Of a DNA stretch of 64,000 bases, positions 40,762 through 48,832 are shown one piece after another; within the stretch, counting starts at the first letter, position 1, and each line of letters starts with the position of its first letter. The notes below the pieces were generated by a model. The model was not told the origin of the DNA. It made no database searches and saw only the letters and a program-made list of their open reading frames with translations. A program made the translations under genes and the position numbers. Source of the stretch: UBA1952 sp965246855. Its GTDB lineage: Bacteria; Bacteroidota; Bacteroidia; Chitinophagales; Chitinophagaceae. Where the stretch lies: the NCBI GenBank assembly GCA_965246855.1, contig CBDFFP010000005.1, positions 124,001-188,000 on the forward strand, written 5' to 3'.

Positions 40762-42015
40762 ATGCCCGCCGATATCTCCACCAATGTTCCCGTTGCCGAT
40801 GTCCACGAACACCTGACGCGCCTCGCCGAAGACGCGCTGGTTACCAAGACGACGACCATTAACCTCGGCCCGACGCACCCGGCCACGCACGGCGTTTTCC
40901 AAAACATTGTGGAGTTGGACGGCGAGCGCGTGGTGCAGGCTACGCCAACGGTGGGCTATATACACCGCGCCTTTGAAAAAATTGCCGAGCGCCGTCCGTT
41001 CTATCAGATTCAGCCGCTTACCGACCGCCTCAACTATTGCTCCTCGCCGATAAACAATATTGGCTGGCAAACCACTTTTGAAAAGCTCACCGGCATCACG
41101 GTTCCAAAGCGCGTGGACTATCTGCGTGTTATTATCATGGAACTGGCGCGCATTACTGACCACCTTGTGTGCAATTCCGTGATTGCGGTGGATGCGGGCG
41201 CGCTTACGCCGTTCACCTATGTGTTTCAGGTGCGCGAAGCTATTTACGAGATTTACGAGGAAGTGTGCGGCTCGCGGCTCACGACTAACATCGGGCGGTT
41301 CGGCGGCTTTGAGCGGAATTTCACGGAAGCGGCATGGCAGAAATTGCACCGTTTTATTGAGACTTTCCCCAAGATTTTAAAGGAGTTTGAAGGCCTGCTG
41401 GTGCGTAACCGCATCTTTATGGAACGCTGTCAGGGCGCGGGGCCGATAAGCCCGGAAATGGCGCTGGCGTATTCTGTTACCGGCCCCAATCTGCGCGCGG
41501 CGGGTGTGGATTACGATGTGCGCGTGGCCTCGCCTTACTGCTCTTACGAAGACTTTGATTTTTCTATTCCTGTAGGCTCAACAGGCGATGTGTATGACCG
41601 TTTTCAGGTGCGCAACGCCGAGATGTGGGAAAGCTACAGCATCATTAAGCAAGCGGTGGAGAAGTTGAAAGACCTGGACCCGAGTGTGTATCACGCCGAC
41701 GTGCCGGAATATTATTTGCCGGAGAAGCCGGACGTTTATACCAAAATGGAAGCCCTGATTTACCACTTCAAGATTGTGATGGGCGAGACGGAAATTCCGG
41801 CGGGCGAGGTGTATCACGCGGTGGAAGGCGGCAACGGCGAGCTGGGTTTTTACCTTATTTCCGATGGCGGACGCACGCCTTACCGGCTGCATTTCCGCCG
41901 TCCATGCTTTATCTACTACCAGATTTTCCCGGAAATCATTAAAGGCGGTTTGCTGTCAGATGCAGTGCTGACAATGTCCTCGCTGAATTTGATTGCAGGA
42001 GAGTTGGACGGGTAA
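40762..42015 (+). CDS. nuoD: NADH-quinone oxidoreductase subunit D
   Basis: The 417-residue 49-kDa subunit forms the quinone pocket with NuoB. Conserved stretches: TTTINLGPTHPATHGVFQNI, VGYIHRAFEKIAERRPFYQI, TDRLNYCSSPINN, and GGNGELGFYLISDGGRTPYR with LHFR; the final LIAGELDG replaces the usual VMGEVDR-like end. ATG 40762 is the first start in frame. It follows nuoC by 58 bases. Confidence 0.97.
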   Translation: MPADISTNVPVADVHEHLTRLAEDALVTKTTTINLGPTHPATHGVFQNIVELDGERVVQATPTVGYIHRAFEKIAERRPFYQIQPLTDRLNYCSSPINNIGWQTTFEKLTGITVPKRVDYLRVIIMELARITDHLVCNSVIAVDAGALTPFTYVFQVREAIYEIYEEVCGSRLTTNIGRFGGFERNFTEAAWQKLHRFIETFPKILKEFEGLLVRNRIFMERCQGAGPISPEMALAYSVTGPNLRAAGVDYDVRVASPYCSYEDFDFSIPVGSTGDVYDRFQVRNAEMWESYSIIKQAVEKLKDLDPSVYHADVPEYYLPEKPDVYTKMEALIYHFKIVMGETEIPAGEVYHAVEGGNGELGFYLISDGGRTPYRLHFRRPCFIYYQIFPEIIKGGLLSDAVLTMSSLNLIAGELDG

Positions 42016-42039
42016 AAAAGCGCTCACCATTTTTTGTCA

Positions 42040-42110
42040 CCCCGAAGGGGCCTTGCCGGACGCAAGCCGCATAGCTCCTTCCAGGATAACAAAAGATAAC
42101 CGATAGAATA
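42040..42110. repeat. Fragment of the CTTTTGTCACCCCGAA dispersed repeat
   Basis: TTTTTTGTCACCCCGAAGGG followed by GCCTTGCCGGACGCAAGC resembles the core and one arm of the element at 20278-20369, with a broken second arm (GATAACAAAAGAT). It separates nuoD from nuoE. Confidence 0.65.
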
Positions 42111-42164
42111 TCCTTTTCCCCATAACCGATATTACGAAGGGAAAGCACGAAACAAGAAACCTAC

Positions 42165-42662
42165 ATGAGCATTCAATTCTCTGATGCCCGGATGCAAAAG
42201 TTCCGGGAAATTGTGGCCCGCTATCCCGAAGGGAAAGAAAAAAGCGCCCTTATTCCCGTGCTGCACCTGGCGCAGGAAGAATGGACGTGGCTGGACGTGC
42301 CGGTGATGGATTATGTGGCTTCACTGCTCCACATCACGCCGATTGAGGTGTATGAAGTGGCGTCGTTCTACACGATGTTCTACCTGAAGCCAGTGGGGAA
42401 ATACGTGTTGGAAATCTGCCACACCGGCCCTTGTATGTTGCGCGGCTCTGACCAGTTAATTCAACACGTAAAAGACCGTCTCGGCATTGAAGCCGGACAA
42501 ACAACTGCGGATGGACTTTTCACGCTTAAGCCTGCCGAATGTCTGGGCGCTTGCGGCTACGCGCCGATGATGCAATTGGGCAAATTCTACCGCGAAAACC
42601 TGACGCCGGAAAAGATGGACAGCATTCTGGACGAACTGCGGAGCGCAGCAGCGGCTAACTGA
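42165..42662 (+). CDS. nuoE: NADH-quinone oxidoreductase subunit E
   Basis: The 165-residue 24-kDa subunit has a helical N-terminus and a thioredoxin-like domain with the 2Fe-2S ligands in LEICHTGPCMLRGSDQ and PAECLGACGYAPM. VYEVASFYTMFYLKPVGKYV is the family signature. Its TGA overlaps the next gene's ATG in TGATG, coupling translation to a non-nuo gene. Confidence 0.96.
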   Translation: MSIQFSDARMQKFREIVARYPEGKEKSALIPVLHLAQEEWTWLDVPVMDYVASLLHITPIEVYEVASFYTMFYLKPVGKYVLEICHTGPCMLRGSDQLIQHVKDRLGIEAGQTTADGLFTLKPAECLGACGYAPMMQLGKFYRENLTPEKMDSILDELRSAAAAN

Positions 42663-43099
42663 TGCAGAAAGTTTGTCTGCTCCTCTTTCTGTTCCTTTTC
42701 GCGCAGAAAGTCTTCTCGCAGGAAAGCAACAAGAAAGTGCGTTTGCAAACCGCGATTCAGCAGTTGGACAGCGCGCTTGTGCAAACCGATACAACCGTTC
42801 TTGCGCGTCTTTTCCTGCCGCAGTTCACCTTCGGGCACAGCAACGCGATGATTCAGGGCAAAGCAACTGCGCTGGCGGATGCGATTTCCGGAAAATTGCG
42901 CTACAGCTCCATTACAGCACTGAAAAAACCCGCTTTCACTTTGGTAGAAAACGTGGGCAGCGTGCGTAGGGAGATCGCTGTCGCGGGCAGCCTTTCTGGA
43001 AATGCTTTTGATCTAAAACTGAGTGTGTTAGAGCTGTGGCTTTATCAACGCAAAAGCTGGAAGCTCCTTTCCCGCCAAAGCGCCAAGCTGCCTGAATAA
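42662..43099 (+). CDS. Secreted NTF2-like (DUF4440) protein
   Basis: The 145-residue protein has a signal peptide (MQKVCLLLFLFLFAQKVFSQ) and an NTF2-like fold: LQTAIQQLDSALVQTDTTVL, LPQFTFGHSNAMIQGKATAL, and a C-terminal LELWLYQRKSWKLLSRQSAK. DUF4440 proteins are small-molecule-binding or enzyme-like domains of varied role. Here it is fused by a one-base overlap to nuoE, although it is exported and is not a known complex I part. Confidence 0.82.
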   Translation: MQKVCLLLFLFLFAQKVFSQESNKKVRLQTAIQQLDSALVQTDTTVLARLFLPQFTFGHSNAMIQGKATALADAISGKLRYSSITALKKPAFTLVENVGSVRREIAVAGSLSGNAFDLKLSVLELWLYQRKSWKLLSRQSAKLPE

Positions 43100-43127
43100 C
43101 CGTAAGTGTTTCGCGTTTTTCATACTG

Positions 43128-43135
43128 TAATTTTG
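43128..43135 (+). promoter_or_regulatory. -7 promoter box inside the nuo cluster
   Basis: TAATTTTG fits TAnnTTTG exactly and ends seven bases before ATG 43143. It would transcribe the inserted genes and nuoF independently of the nuoA promoter. Confidence 0.6.
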
Positions 43136-43142
43136 CTCTTAA

Positions 43143-43598
43143 ATGACTGCTACGCTTCCTTCCACTCAACCTTATTTTGATACCCTTTCGCCAGAGCGCA
43201 AAACTGCGATGGAGCGTCTGCGTGAGACATTATGCGCGCATCTGCCGAAAGGTTTTGAAGAAGCGTTGAGCTACGGAATGCCCGCTTTCGTCGTGCCGCA
43301 CAGCTTGTATCCCGCTGGGTATCATTGTAAGAAGGATGAGCCGTTGCCGTTTATTTCCATCGCCTCCCAGAAAAACTATATTGCCCTCCACCACATGGGC
43401 CTCTACATGAACGAGGAGTTGCTAGATTGGTTCACGAAAGAATGGGCCGTGCAAGTTCCTACCAAGCTAGACATGGGCAAAGGTTGTGTGCGCTTTAAAA
43501 AACCGGAAACCATCCCCTTTGAACTGATTGGCAAACTGGCGGAGAAACTGACAGTTAACGAGTGGATAGCGATTTATGAAAGCAAACTGAAGAAATAG
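43143..43598 (+). CDS. DUF1801 (YdhG-like) protein
   Basis: The 151-residue protein has ERLRETLCAHLPKGFEEALS, YGMPAFVVPHSLYPAGYHCK, FISIASQKNYIALHHMGLYM and MGKGCVRFKKPETIPFELIG, the pattern of DUF1801, which includes the frataxin-like YdhG of Bacillus. A role as an iron chaperone is proposed for some members but not proven. It sits in the insert between nuoE and nuoF with its own promoter box. Confidence 0.88.
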   Translation: MTATLPSTQPYFDTLSPERKTAMERLRETLCAHLPKGFEEALSYGMPAFVVPHSLYPAGYHCKKDEPLPFISIASQKNYIALHHMGLYMNEELLDWFTKEWAVQVPTKLDMGKGCVRFKKPETIPFELIGKLAEKLTVNEWIAIYESKLKK

Positions 43599-43600
43599 CG

Positions 43601-43825
43601 ATGACCGACTACAAAAACATCCTGACGATTGAAGCTGGAAAACGCAGTGGCAAGCCTTGTATCCGGGGCATGAGAATCACTGTGTATGATGTGCTTTCCT
43701 ACCTTGCGTCGGGTATGAGCATCCCGGAAATCTTGGAAGATTTTCCGGAGCTGACGAAGGAAGACGTGCTGGCTTGTATTGCCTACGCGGCGGACAAAGA
43801 CCACCAACATCTTCATGCAGTTTGA
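43601..43825 (+). CDS. DUF433 antitoxin (VapB45-like)
   Basis: The 74-residue protein is a clear DUF433 member: LTIEAGKRSGKPCIRGMRIT, VYDVLSYLASGMSIPEILED, FPELTKEDVLACIAYAADKD. Such proteins have a winged or helix-turn-helix fold and neutralise a DUF5615 PIN-like toxin. It starts two bases after the DUF1801 stop codon and overlaps the following toxin gene by 11 bases. Confidence 0.93.
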   Translation: MTDYKNILTIEAGKRSGKPCIRGMRITVYDVLSYLASGMSIPEILEDFPELTKEDVLACIAYAADKDHQHLHAV

Positions 43826-44177
43826 GCTTCCCTTTATCCGTTGCAAGCTCCTGATTGACCAAAACATTTCCTTCCGGCTTGCTGCTAAGTTGGGCGCGCT
43901 GTTTGCTCAAGTCACGCACGTAAAAACAGCAGGATTTTTAGACGCACAAGACTTTCAAATTTGGAACTTTGCCCGCGAAAACGACTTTATCATTCTCACC
44001 CAAGACGCTGACTTCAACGACCTGACAACCTTAAAGGGCTGGCCTCCCAAAATCATCTGGCTGCGTTGCGGCAACCGTAATACACCAGACCTTTTAGACA
44101 TTCTGCGAAGAAGCGCCACCGCTATTCAACTGTTTGTAGAAGACGAAAAAAGCGGATTGCTGGAAATCTATCAATAG
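43815..44177 (+). CDS. DUF5615 PIN-like toxin
   Basis: Starting at ATG 43815 the 120-residue product has FIRCKLLIDQNISFRLAAKL (first catalytic Asp in DQN), DAQDFQIWNFARENDFIILT, QDADFNDLTTLKGWPPKIIW (acidic DADF) and LRCGNRNTPDLLDILRRSAT. This is the DUF5615/Mut7-C-like toxin that pairs with DUF433 antitoxins; a nuclease activity is expected. It ends 20 bases before nuoF. Confidence 0.93.
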   Translation: MQFELPFIRCKLLIDQNISFRLAAKLGALFAQVTHVKTAGFLDAQDFQIWNFARENDFIILTQDADFNDLTTLKGWPPKIIWLRCGNRNTPDLLDILRRSATAIQLFVEDEKSGLLEIYQ

Positions 44178-44197
44178 GCTCTCTGAAAGAAAATCCC

Positions 44198-45541
44198 ATG
44201 AAACTGCTCCTTAAAAACGATCATATCCCCAACATCCGCTCCTACGAAGTTCACCGCGCCAACGGCGGTTATAAAGCGGTGGAAAAAGCCCTTCAGATGA
44301 AGCCCGAAGACATCGTGGAAGAAGTGAAGAAAAGCGGGCTGCGCGGGCGCGGCGGCGCGGGCTTCCCTACCGGCATGAAGTGGGGCTTTCTGGCAAAACC
44401 CGAAGGCGTTCCGCGCCACCTTGTGTGCAACGCCGACGAATCGGAGCCGGGAACTTTTAAAGACCGCTACCTGATGGAGTTTCTGCCGCACCTCTTTATT
44501 GAGGGGATGATCATCTCGTCTTTCGCGCTTGGCTCCAACCTTTCCTACATCTACATCCGGGGCGAATACGCTTGGATTCCCGACATTCTGGAGCAGGCGA
44601 TTGAAGAAGCCAAAGCGGCGGGCTTTCTGGGCAAAAACATTCTGGGAACGGGCTTTGACTGCGAAATCTACGTGCAGCGCGGCGCAGGTGCGTACATCTG
44701 TGGCGAGGAAACGGCGCTGATTGAATCGCTGGAAGGCAAGCGTGGAAACCCGCGCATCAAGCCGCCGTTCCCGGCGGTGCAGGGCCTGTGGATGCGCCCG
44801 ACAGTGGTGAACAACGTAGAGACGATTGCCGCCGTTGTTCCCATTATTGAAATGGGCGGCGAGGAGTACGCGAAGATTGGCATGGGGAAAAGCACGGGCA
44901 CAAAACTGATTTCGGCCTGTGGCAATATCAACAAGCCGGGCGTGTATGAAATCGACATGACCATTTCGGTGGAGGAATTCATCTACTCCGACAAATATTG
45001 CGGCGGCATTCCCAACGGAAAACGCCTGAAAGCCTGCATTCCCGGTGGCTCTTCGGTGCCGATTGTTCCCGCCAATCTCCTCCTGAAAACGGCGAAGGGT
45101 GAGCCGCGCCTGATGAACTACGAAAGCCTTGCAGACGGCGGCTTCCAGACGGGCACGATGATGGGCAGCGGCGGCTTTATTGTGCTGGATGAAGACCAGT
45201 GCGTGGTGCGCCACACGATGACCCTCGCGCGCTTCTACAATCACGAAAGCTGCGGCCAGTGTTCGCCTTGCCGCGAAGGCACCGGCTGGATGTACAAAAT
45301 CCTGAAAAACCTAGAATCCGGCAAGAGCAAGATGGCCGATATTGATCTGCTCTGGGATATTCAGCGGCGTATTGAAGGCAACACGATTTGCCCGCTTGGT
45401 GACGCGGCAGCCTGGCCGGTAGCGGCGGCGATTCGCCATTTCCGGGACGAGTTTGAGTGGCACGTAACGAACCCAGAAGAAGCGCAAGTGCGAAATTTTG
45501 GGTTGGCGCATTACGCGGATGAGTTGGCGGTAATGGCTTAG
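44198..45541 (+). CDS. nuoF: NADH-quinone oxidoreductase subunit F
   Basis: The 447-residue subunit binds NADH, FMN and a 4Fe-4S cluster. SGLRGRGGAGFPTGMKWGFL (NADH/FMN), CNADESEPGTFKDRYLMEFL, GAGAYICGEETALIESLEGK and the cluster ligands in ESCGQCSPCREGTGW are intact. The cluster ends here: nuoG and the membrane-arm genes do not follow, and a strong hairpin comes next. Confidence 0.97.
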   Translation: MKLLLKNDHIPNIRSYEVHRANGGYKAVEKALQMKPEDIVEEVKKSGLRGRGGAGFPTGMKWGFLAKPEGVPRHLVCNADESEPGTFKDRYLMEFLPHLFIEGMIISSFALGSNLSYIYIRGEYAWIPDILEQAIEEAKAAGFLGKNILGTGFDCEIYVQRGAGAYICGEETALIESLEGKRGNPRIKPPFPAVQGLWMRPTVVNNVETIAAVVPIIEMGGEEYAKIGMGKSTGTKLISACGNINKPGVYEIDMTISVEEFIYSDKYCGGIPNGKRLKACIPGGSSVPIVPANLLLKTAKGEPRLMNYESLADGGFQTGTMMGSGGFIVLDEDQCVVRHTMTLARFYNHESCGQCSPCREGTGWMYKILKNLESGKSKMADIDLLWDIQRRIEGNTICPLGDAAAWPVAAAIRHFRDEFEWHVTNPEEAQVRNFGLAHYADELAVMA

Positions 45542-45560
45542 AAAGAAAATCACTTAAAAT

Positions 45561-45604
45561 ACCTGTCAGGCTTGTCGGAAATATTACCGATAAGCTTGAC
45601 AGGT
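45561..45604. terminator. Terminator hairpin of the ACCTGTC/CCGATAA family, copy 2
   Basis: ACCTGTCAGGCTTGTCGG pairs with CCGATAAGCTTGACAGGT around AAATATTA, and a T-run follows. It closes nuoF and the convergent 45614 gene. Copy 1 of the same element is at 11571-11618. Confidence 0.85.
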
Positions 45605-45613
45605 TTTTTGTTT

Positions 45614-46117
45614 TTACTTCTTCCATGCCCGATACCTATCCCGTATCCACTGCATCAATTCCAACTCCGTTGCGCTGTCAAAAAACGCACGGGACATCGG
45701 ATTTTCGCGGATGAAAGTGTAGGCGGTAGAATCATCTTGAATGCCTGTGAGGCGTTTCACCAGCGGCGCGTTGTAGCGAATGTCAAACAGCGTTTCGCGC
45801 TCATGGGCTTCCATTTCGGCCTTGAATTTTTGGGCGCGTTTTTGCTTCCCGGAAATTTTTAGAGCAAGCCAAGTGAAGGGGCCTTCTATTACCAAGCCAT
45901 TTTCTAGTCGGATAGGAGGCTTAAAATCCGCCTCTTGCAGCCGCTTCCGGTGGATGATCCGTATGTCAGCAGAATCCTTTTGCCATTTCTCATAGCGCGT
46001 GCGCACTTTTACTTCTTTCAAGCTGCCGCCGGAAAGAATTTTGGTTGTATCGGTGTTGGTCTGCGCCGAAATCCGCAGGCTACCCAACCAGAATCCAAGC
46101 AGGAAAAGCCACTTCAT
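45614..46117 (-). CDS. Secreted protein of unknown function
   Basis: The 167-residue protein has a signal peptide (MKWLFLLGFWLGSLRISAQ) and a charged body: LKEVKVRTRYEKWQKDSADI, then SGKQKRAQKFKAEMEAHERE, DIRYNAPLVKRLTGIQDDS and an end ELMQWIRDRYRAWKK. The pattern resembles the C-terminal part of Bacteroidota proteins with a carboxypeptidase-regulatory-like domain, the first domain of which is lacking here. Function unknown. Confidence 0.75.
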   Translation of the reverse strand: MKWLFLLGFWLGSLRISAQTNTDTTKILSGGSLKEVKVRTRYEKWQKDSADIRIIHRKRLQEADFKPPIRLENGLVIEGPFTWLALKISGKQKRAQKFKAEMEAHERETLFDIRYNAPLVKRLTGIQDDSTAYTFIRENPMSRAFFDSATELELMQWIRDRYRAWKK

Positions 46118-46122
46118 GAGAC

Positions 46123-46157
46123 ATTATTCATTACTCATTGTTCATTATTCATTGCTT
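46123..46157. repeat. Heptanucleotide repeat, five units
   Basis: Units ATTATTC, ATTACTC, ATTGTTC, ATTATTC, ATTGCTT fill the 38-base gap between two minus-strand genes and overlap the stop codon of the SIMPL gene by two bases. Confidence 0.88.
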
Positions 46158-46890
46158 ACTCTAACTCATACTCCAGCCGCACCGTTATCGTTGCCGTTTT
46201 AGACTTACTAGCAGTATTAAAAGCACCCCCATAGGTAAATTCTTCATTGGAATTCCGGCCTGTGATTTGGAACACTCCCATGTTGGCTTTGCGCAGCTTG
46301 CCGAGGTCGCTGTGGCCCGCTTTGGCGATGGTTTCGGCACGACGACGCGCGTCTTCGCCCGCTTCTTGGAGAAGCTTGATTTTCACGTCCTTCAGTTTGG
46401 TGTAGTAATACTGCGGCTCGTCGGAATTCAACTCTACGCCCGCTTCCAAAAGGCCTGTTACCTCGCGACTGATGATTTCTACTTTCTCAATCGACGATGA
46501 TTCTACGCGCACGCGCTGGCTCAACTGGAAACCGTTGAATGTGGACGAAGTCCGGTTGCCGCGCTCGTCGAAAGTCTCGTTGTATTGACGGGAGATGGTT
46601 ACGGAAGAAAAGATGGCTTCTTTGGGAGAAATGCCTTTGCTGCGTAAATAATCGCGCACCCGCATTTCGTCTTGTTTCAGGAGGGAATACGCTTCCTTCA
46701 AGTCCATAGAGGAGCGCATGTAGGAACCCGTCCAGACAATCAAATCCGCCTCAAAATTGTATTCCGATGAGCCGGTTACGGGAAGCGTGTTTTTGGTTTT
46801 AAACTTGTAGTTGTAGCCGTTGGCAAGAATAGCGGAGACAACAATAGCGGCGATGGCTATCAGCAGGGTTTTAATGGGGAAAGAGCGCAT
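46156..46890 (-). CDS. SIMPL (DUF541) domain protein
   Basis: The 244-residue protein has an N-terminal membrane anchor (PIKTLLIAIAAIVVSAILAN) and a SIMPL domain: LPVTGSSEYNFEADLIVWTG, YLRSKGISPKEAIFSSVTIS, GFQLSQRVRVESSSIEKVEI, EAGEDARRRAETIAKAGHSD and a final TASKSKTATITVRLEYELE. SIMPL proteins are envelope-exposed and form large rings in some bacteria; their role is poorly known. Confidence 0.93.
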   Translation of the reverse strand: MRSFPIKTLLIAIAAIVVSAILANGYNYKFKTKNTLPVTGSSEYNFEADLIVWTGSYMRSSMDLKEAYSLLKQDEMRVRDYLRSKGISPKEAIFSSVTISRQYNETFDERGNRTSSTFNGFQLSQRVRVESSSIEKVEIISREVTGLLEAGVELNSDEPQYYYTKLKDVKIKLLQEAGEDARRRAETIAKAGHSDLGKLRKANMGVFQITGRNSNEEFTYGGAFNTASKSKTATITVRLEYELE

Positions 46891-46970
46891 GGAAGAGGAG
46901 GAGAGATTTTCTTTTTACCGACGGTGATTTTTAGCAAGAAAAAAAAGGAAGAGAAAAGGTGGAGCGCGTT

Positions 46971-48017
46971 TTACCCAAGAAGTGTTTCTTCCACTGGCGT
47001 CTGCGAAAACTCCACCCGATAGACTTTCACCAGCAGCAACAAATAAGACAGCAAGAGCGGCCCAAAAATAAAGCCCATAAACCCAAACAAAGGAACGCCT
47101 GCAAACAGGCCCAGCACGGTAATAATCGGATGCACATCGCCCAGCTTTTTGAGTAAGGTGAAGCGCAGCACATTGTCCACATTGGTAATGACCAGCACCG
47201 AATAAAGAAGCAGGCCCGTGCCCGCGCCGCCGCTGCCAATGTCATAGAGATAAACCACGAGTGGTGCCCACACGAGCGCCGTTCCTACCACCGGGAAAAG
47301 CGAGAAAAAGCCCGTCACCACAGCCCATACCAGCCAGTCATCAACTCCGAAAAGAAAGTAGCCAATCGCGGCAGCAACAGCCTGGCAAAGCGCCAGCACC
47401 GGAATACCTATGGCGTTGGACTTCACCATAAGACGCGTTTCTTTCCAAAGCAGTTCAATGTTGTGTTCTTTAAGAGAAAGGAAACGCTGTACCTCGCGCT
47501 CCATAATGCGCCCGTCGGTGAGCATAAAGTATAGCAGGAAGAAAGCCAGTACCACATTGGTTGCCATGTTGGCCGCCGAGCCGAGAAAGCCCGGAAGCGT
47601 ACCAGCAACCCCTTCACCCGCCTTGCGGATTTGCTTGTCAGTTACGCTTACGTTCAAGGACGGAAAAGCGTGGTTGAGCTTCGCAATCATCAGTTTCACG
47701 GAGCCGGTAAGGTCTTCCGACTGGTGAATCATCAGGGCAATTTTGGGCGAAAGCATTTGCCACAGTCCCCAAAGTGGCAGCATCACGAGCACCACCGTTC
47801 CAACGATAAAAGCCGTTGCCACAAGCCATTTTTTATGGCCTTTCACCACCGTGAGACGGTAATAAGGCTCGCGCAACAGTACATACAGCATCACTGCGCC
47901 CAGCACACCCGGAAAAAAATCCCAAAGCTCTTTACCCAGTGTCCAGGCAAGCAGTAGAATAACGGCAATCAGAAAGATTTGCTTGAGCCGGGGCGCGGAG
48001 AGGATGTTCTTCTGCAT
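46971..48017 (-). CDS. AI-2E family transporter, second copy
   Basis: The 348-residue inner-membrane protein has the AI-2E layout with about seven segments: LKQIFLIAVILLLAWTLGKE, a polar loop with SEDLTGSVKLMIAKLN, NVVLAFFLLYFMLTDGRIME, and ITVLGLFAGVPLFGFMGFIF near the C-terminus. It is clearly diverged from the paralogue at 3816-4964, so it is not a recent duplication. Substrate unknown. Confidence 0.9.
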   Translation of the reverse strand: MQKNILSAPRLKQIFLIAVILLLAWTLGKELWDFFPGVLGAVMLYVLLREPYYRLTVVKGHKKWLVATAFIVGTVVLVMLPLWGLWQMLSPKIALMIHQSEDLTGSVKLMIAKLNHAFPSLNVSVTDKQIRKAGEGVAGTLPGFLGSAANMATNVVLAFFLLYFMLTDGRIMEREVQRFLSLKEHNIELLWKETRLMVKSNAIGIPVLALCQAVAAAIGYFLFGVDDWLVWAVVTGFFSLFPVVGTALVWAPLVVYLYDIGSGGAGTGLLLYSVLVITNVDNVLRFTLLKKLGDVHPIITVLGLFAGVPLFGFMGFIFGPLLLSYLLLLVKVYRVEFSQTPVEETLLG

Positions 48018-48153
48018 GAGGATAATGACCTTTTAAAATTATCCCGCCAGCACTGCCAAAAACTGTTTTTGGAACCGCTGAAAATGGCACGATATTTGTC
48101 CGTCCCGCAAAGACAAGGTCTCTTTTTTGCGAACGCTATTCTCTCTCTTTCTT

Positions 48154-48360
48154 ATGGCACAAACAGGCAAAACCATTTTCACCCTGCTCACCGGCGTGGC
48201 CGTGGGCACTGCTTTAGGGTACTTTCTTTCTACCGACCCCGAGGAACGTAAAGAAGAGTTTGCCCGCCTTCGGGAAAAAGTTCAGGACAAATACTACGAC
48301 CTGAAAACGCGCTTCTCGCGGCAAAATGCCGATTTGGAAGAAGAAATCTACAACGCCTAA
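48154..48360 (+). CDS. YtxH domain protein
   Basis: The 68-residue protein (MAQTGKTIFTLLTGVAVGTA; LGYFLSTDPEERKEEFARLR) has one glycine-rich membrane segment and a charged helical tail, the YtxH pattern seen in stress-related small membrane proteins. It heads a three-gene unit with a holin-like protein and a 166-residue protein, a common Bacteroidota arrangement. ATG 48154 is preferred to an upstream TTG. Confidence 0.85.
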   Translation: MAQTGKTIFTLLTGVAVGTALGYFLSTDPEERKEEFARLREKVQDKYYDLKTRFSRQNADLEEEIYNA

Positions 48361-48372
48361 CCCTTTCTCTCT

Positions 48373-48753
48373 GTGCGAAATCTTTTTAACGAGTGGAAGG
48401 AAAACGCGACCCGTTTTCTGGAGGTCCGGACCAACCTGATAAAGCTGTCTTTTGTAGAGCGCACGTCCAATGTGTTGAGCTTTTTGATTTACGTTTTTAT
48501 CCTTTTGTTTTTGGCCATCGCCGTGCTCATTTTTCTGGGCATCTCCTTGCAGGAAACCTTTTCCTCCTGGTTTGACTCCCGCATTGGCGGCGCTTTTGCC
48601 ACCTTCGGTTTCTACGTTCTGCTCGCGGTTTTGGTCGTAGTGATGCGCAAGCCGATTCAAAACGCGTTTGCGGGCATTTTCGTGCGCTTGCTGACCGCAG
48701 AAGACGAAGAAGATGACCTCGCACACGCCAAGAAAATTCATGTAAAGGACTGA
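48373..48753 (+). CDS. Phage-holin-like family membrane protein (PF07332 type)
   Basis: The 126-residue protein starts with GTG 48373 (RNLFNEWKENATRFLEVRTN). It has an amphipathic N-terminal helix, two membrane segments (VLSFLIYVFILLFLAIAVLI and FATFGFYVLLAVLVVVMRKP) and a charged tail. Despite the name, members in this context are chromosomal envelope proteins, and there are no phage genes near. It is 12 bases after the YtxH gene. Confidence 0.85.
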   Translation: MRNLFNEWKENATRFLEVRTNLIKLSFVERTSNVLSFLIYVFILLFLAIAVLIFLGISLQETFSSWFDSRIGGAFATFGFYVLLAVLVVVMRKPIQNAFAGIFVRLLTAEDEEDDLAHAKKIHVKD

Positions 48754-48805
48754 CGCAGTAGCAAGACACAAGTATCAAGACGAGAAGCGGCTATAGCTTT
48801 TCATT

Positions 48806-48826
48806 CCTCACACCTTACCCCTCACC
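48806..48826. repeat. Heptanucleotide repeat, three units, directly before a start codon
   Basis: Units CCTCACA, CCTTACC, CCTCACC end six bases before GTG 48833. Confidence 0.55.
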
Positions 48827-48832
48827 TCTGTT

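Noticed and set aside
44171..45244. 357-residue antisense frame opposite nuoF
   Set aside because: nuoF is certain, and the antisense product is rich in His, Arg and Asn with no recognisable motif.
48373..48753. Prophage remnant around the holin-like gene
   Set aside because: This family with YtxH is a normal chromosomal unit; no phage structural, lysis or integrase gene is present.
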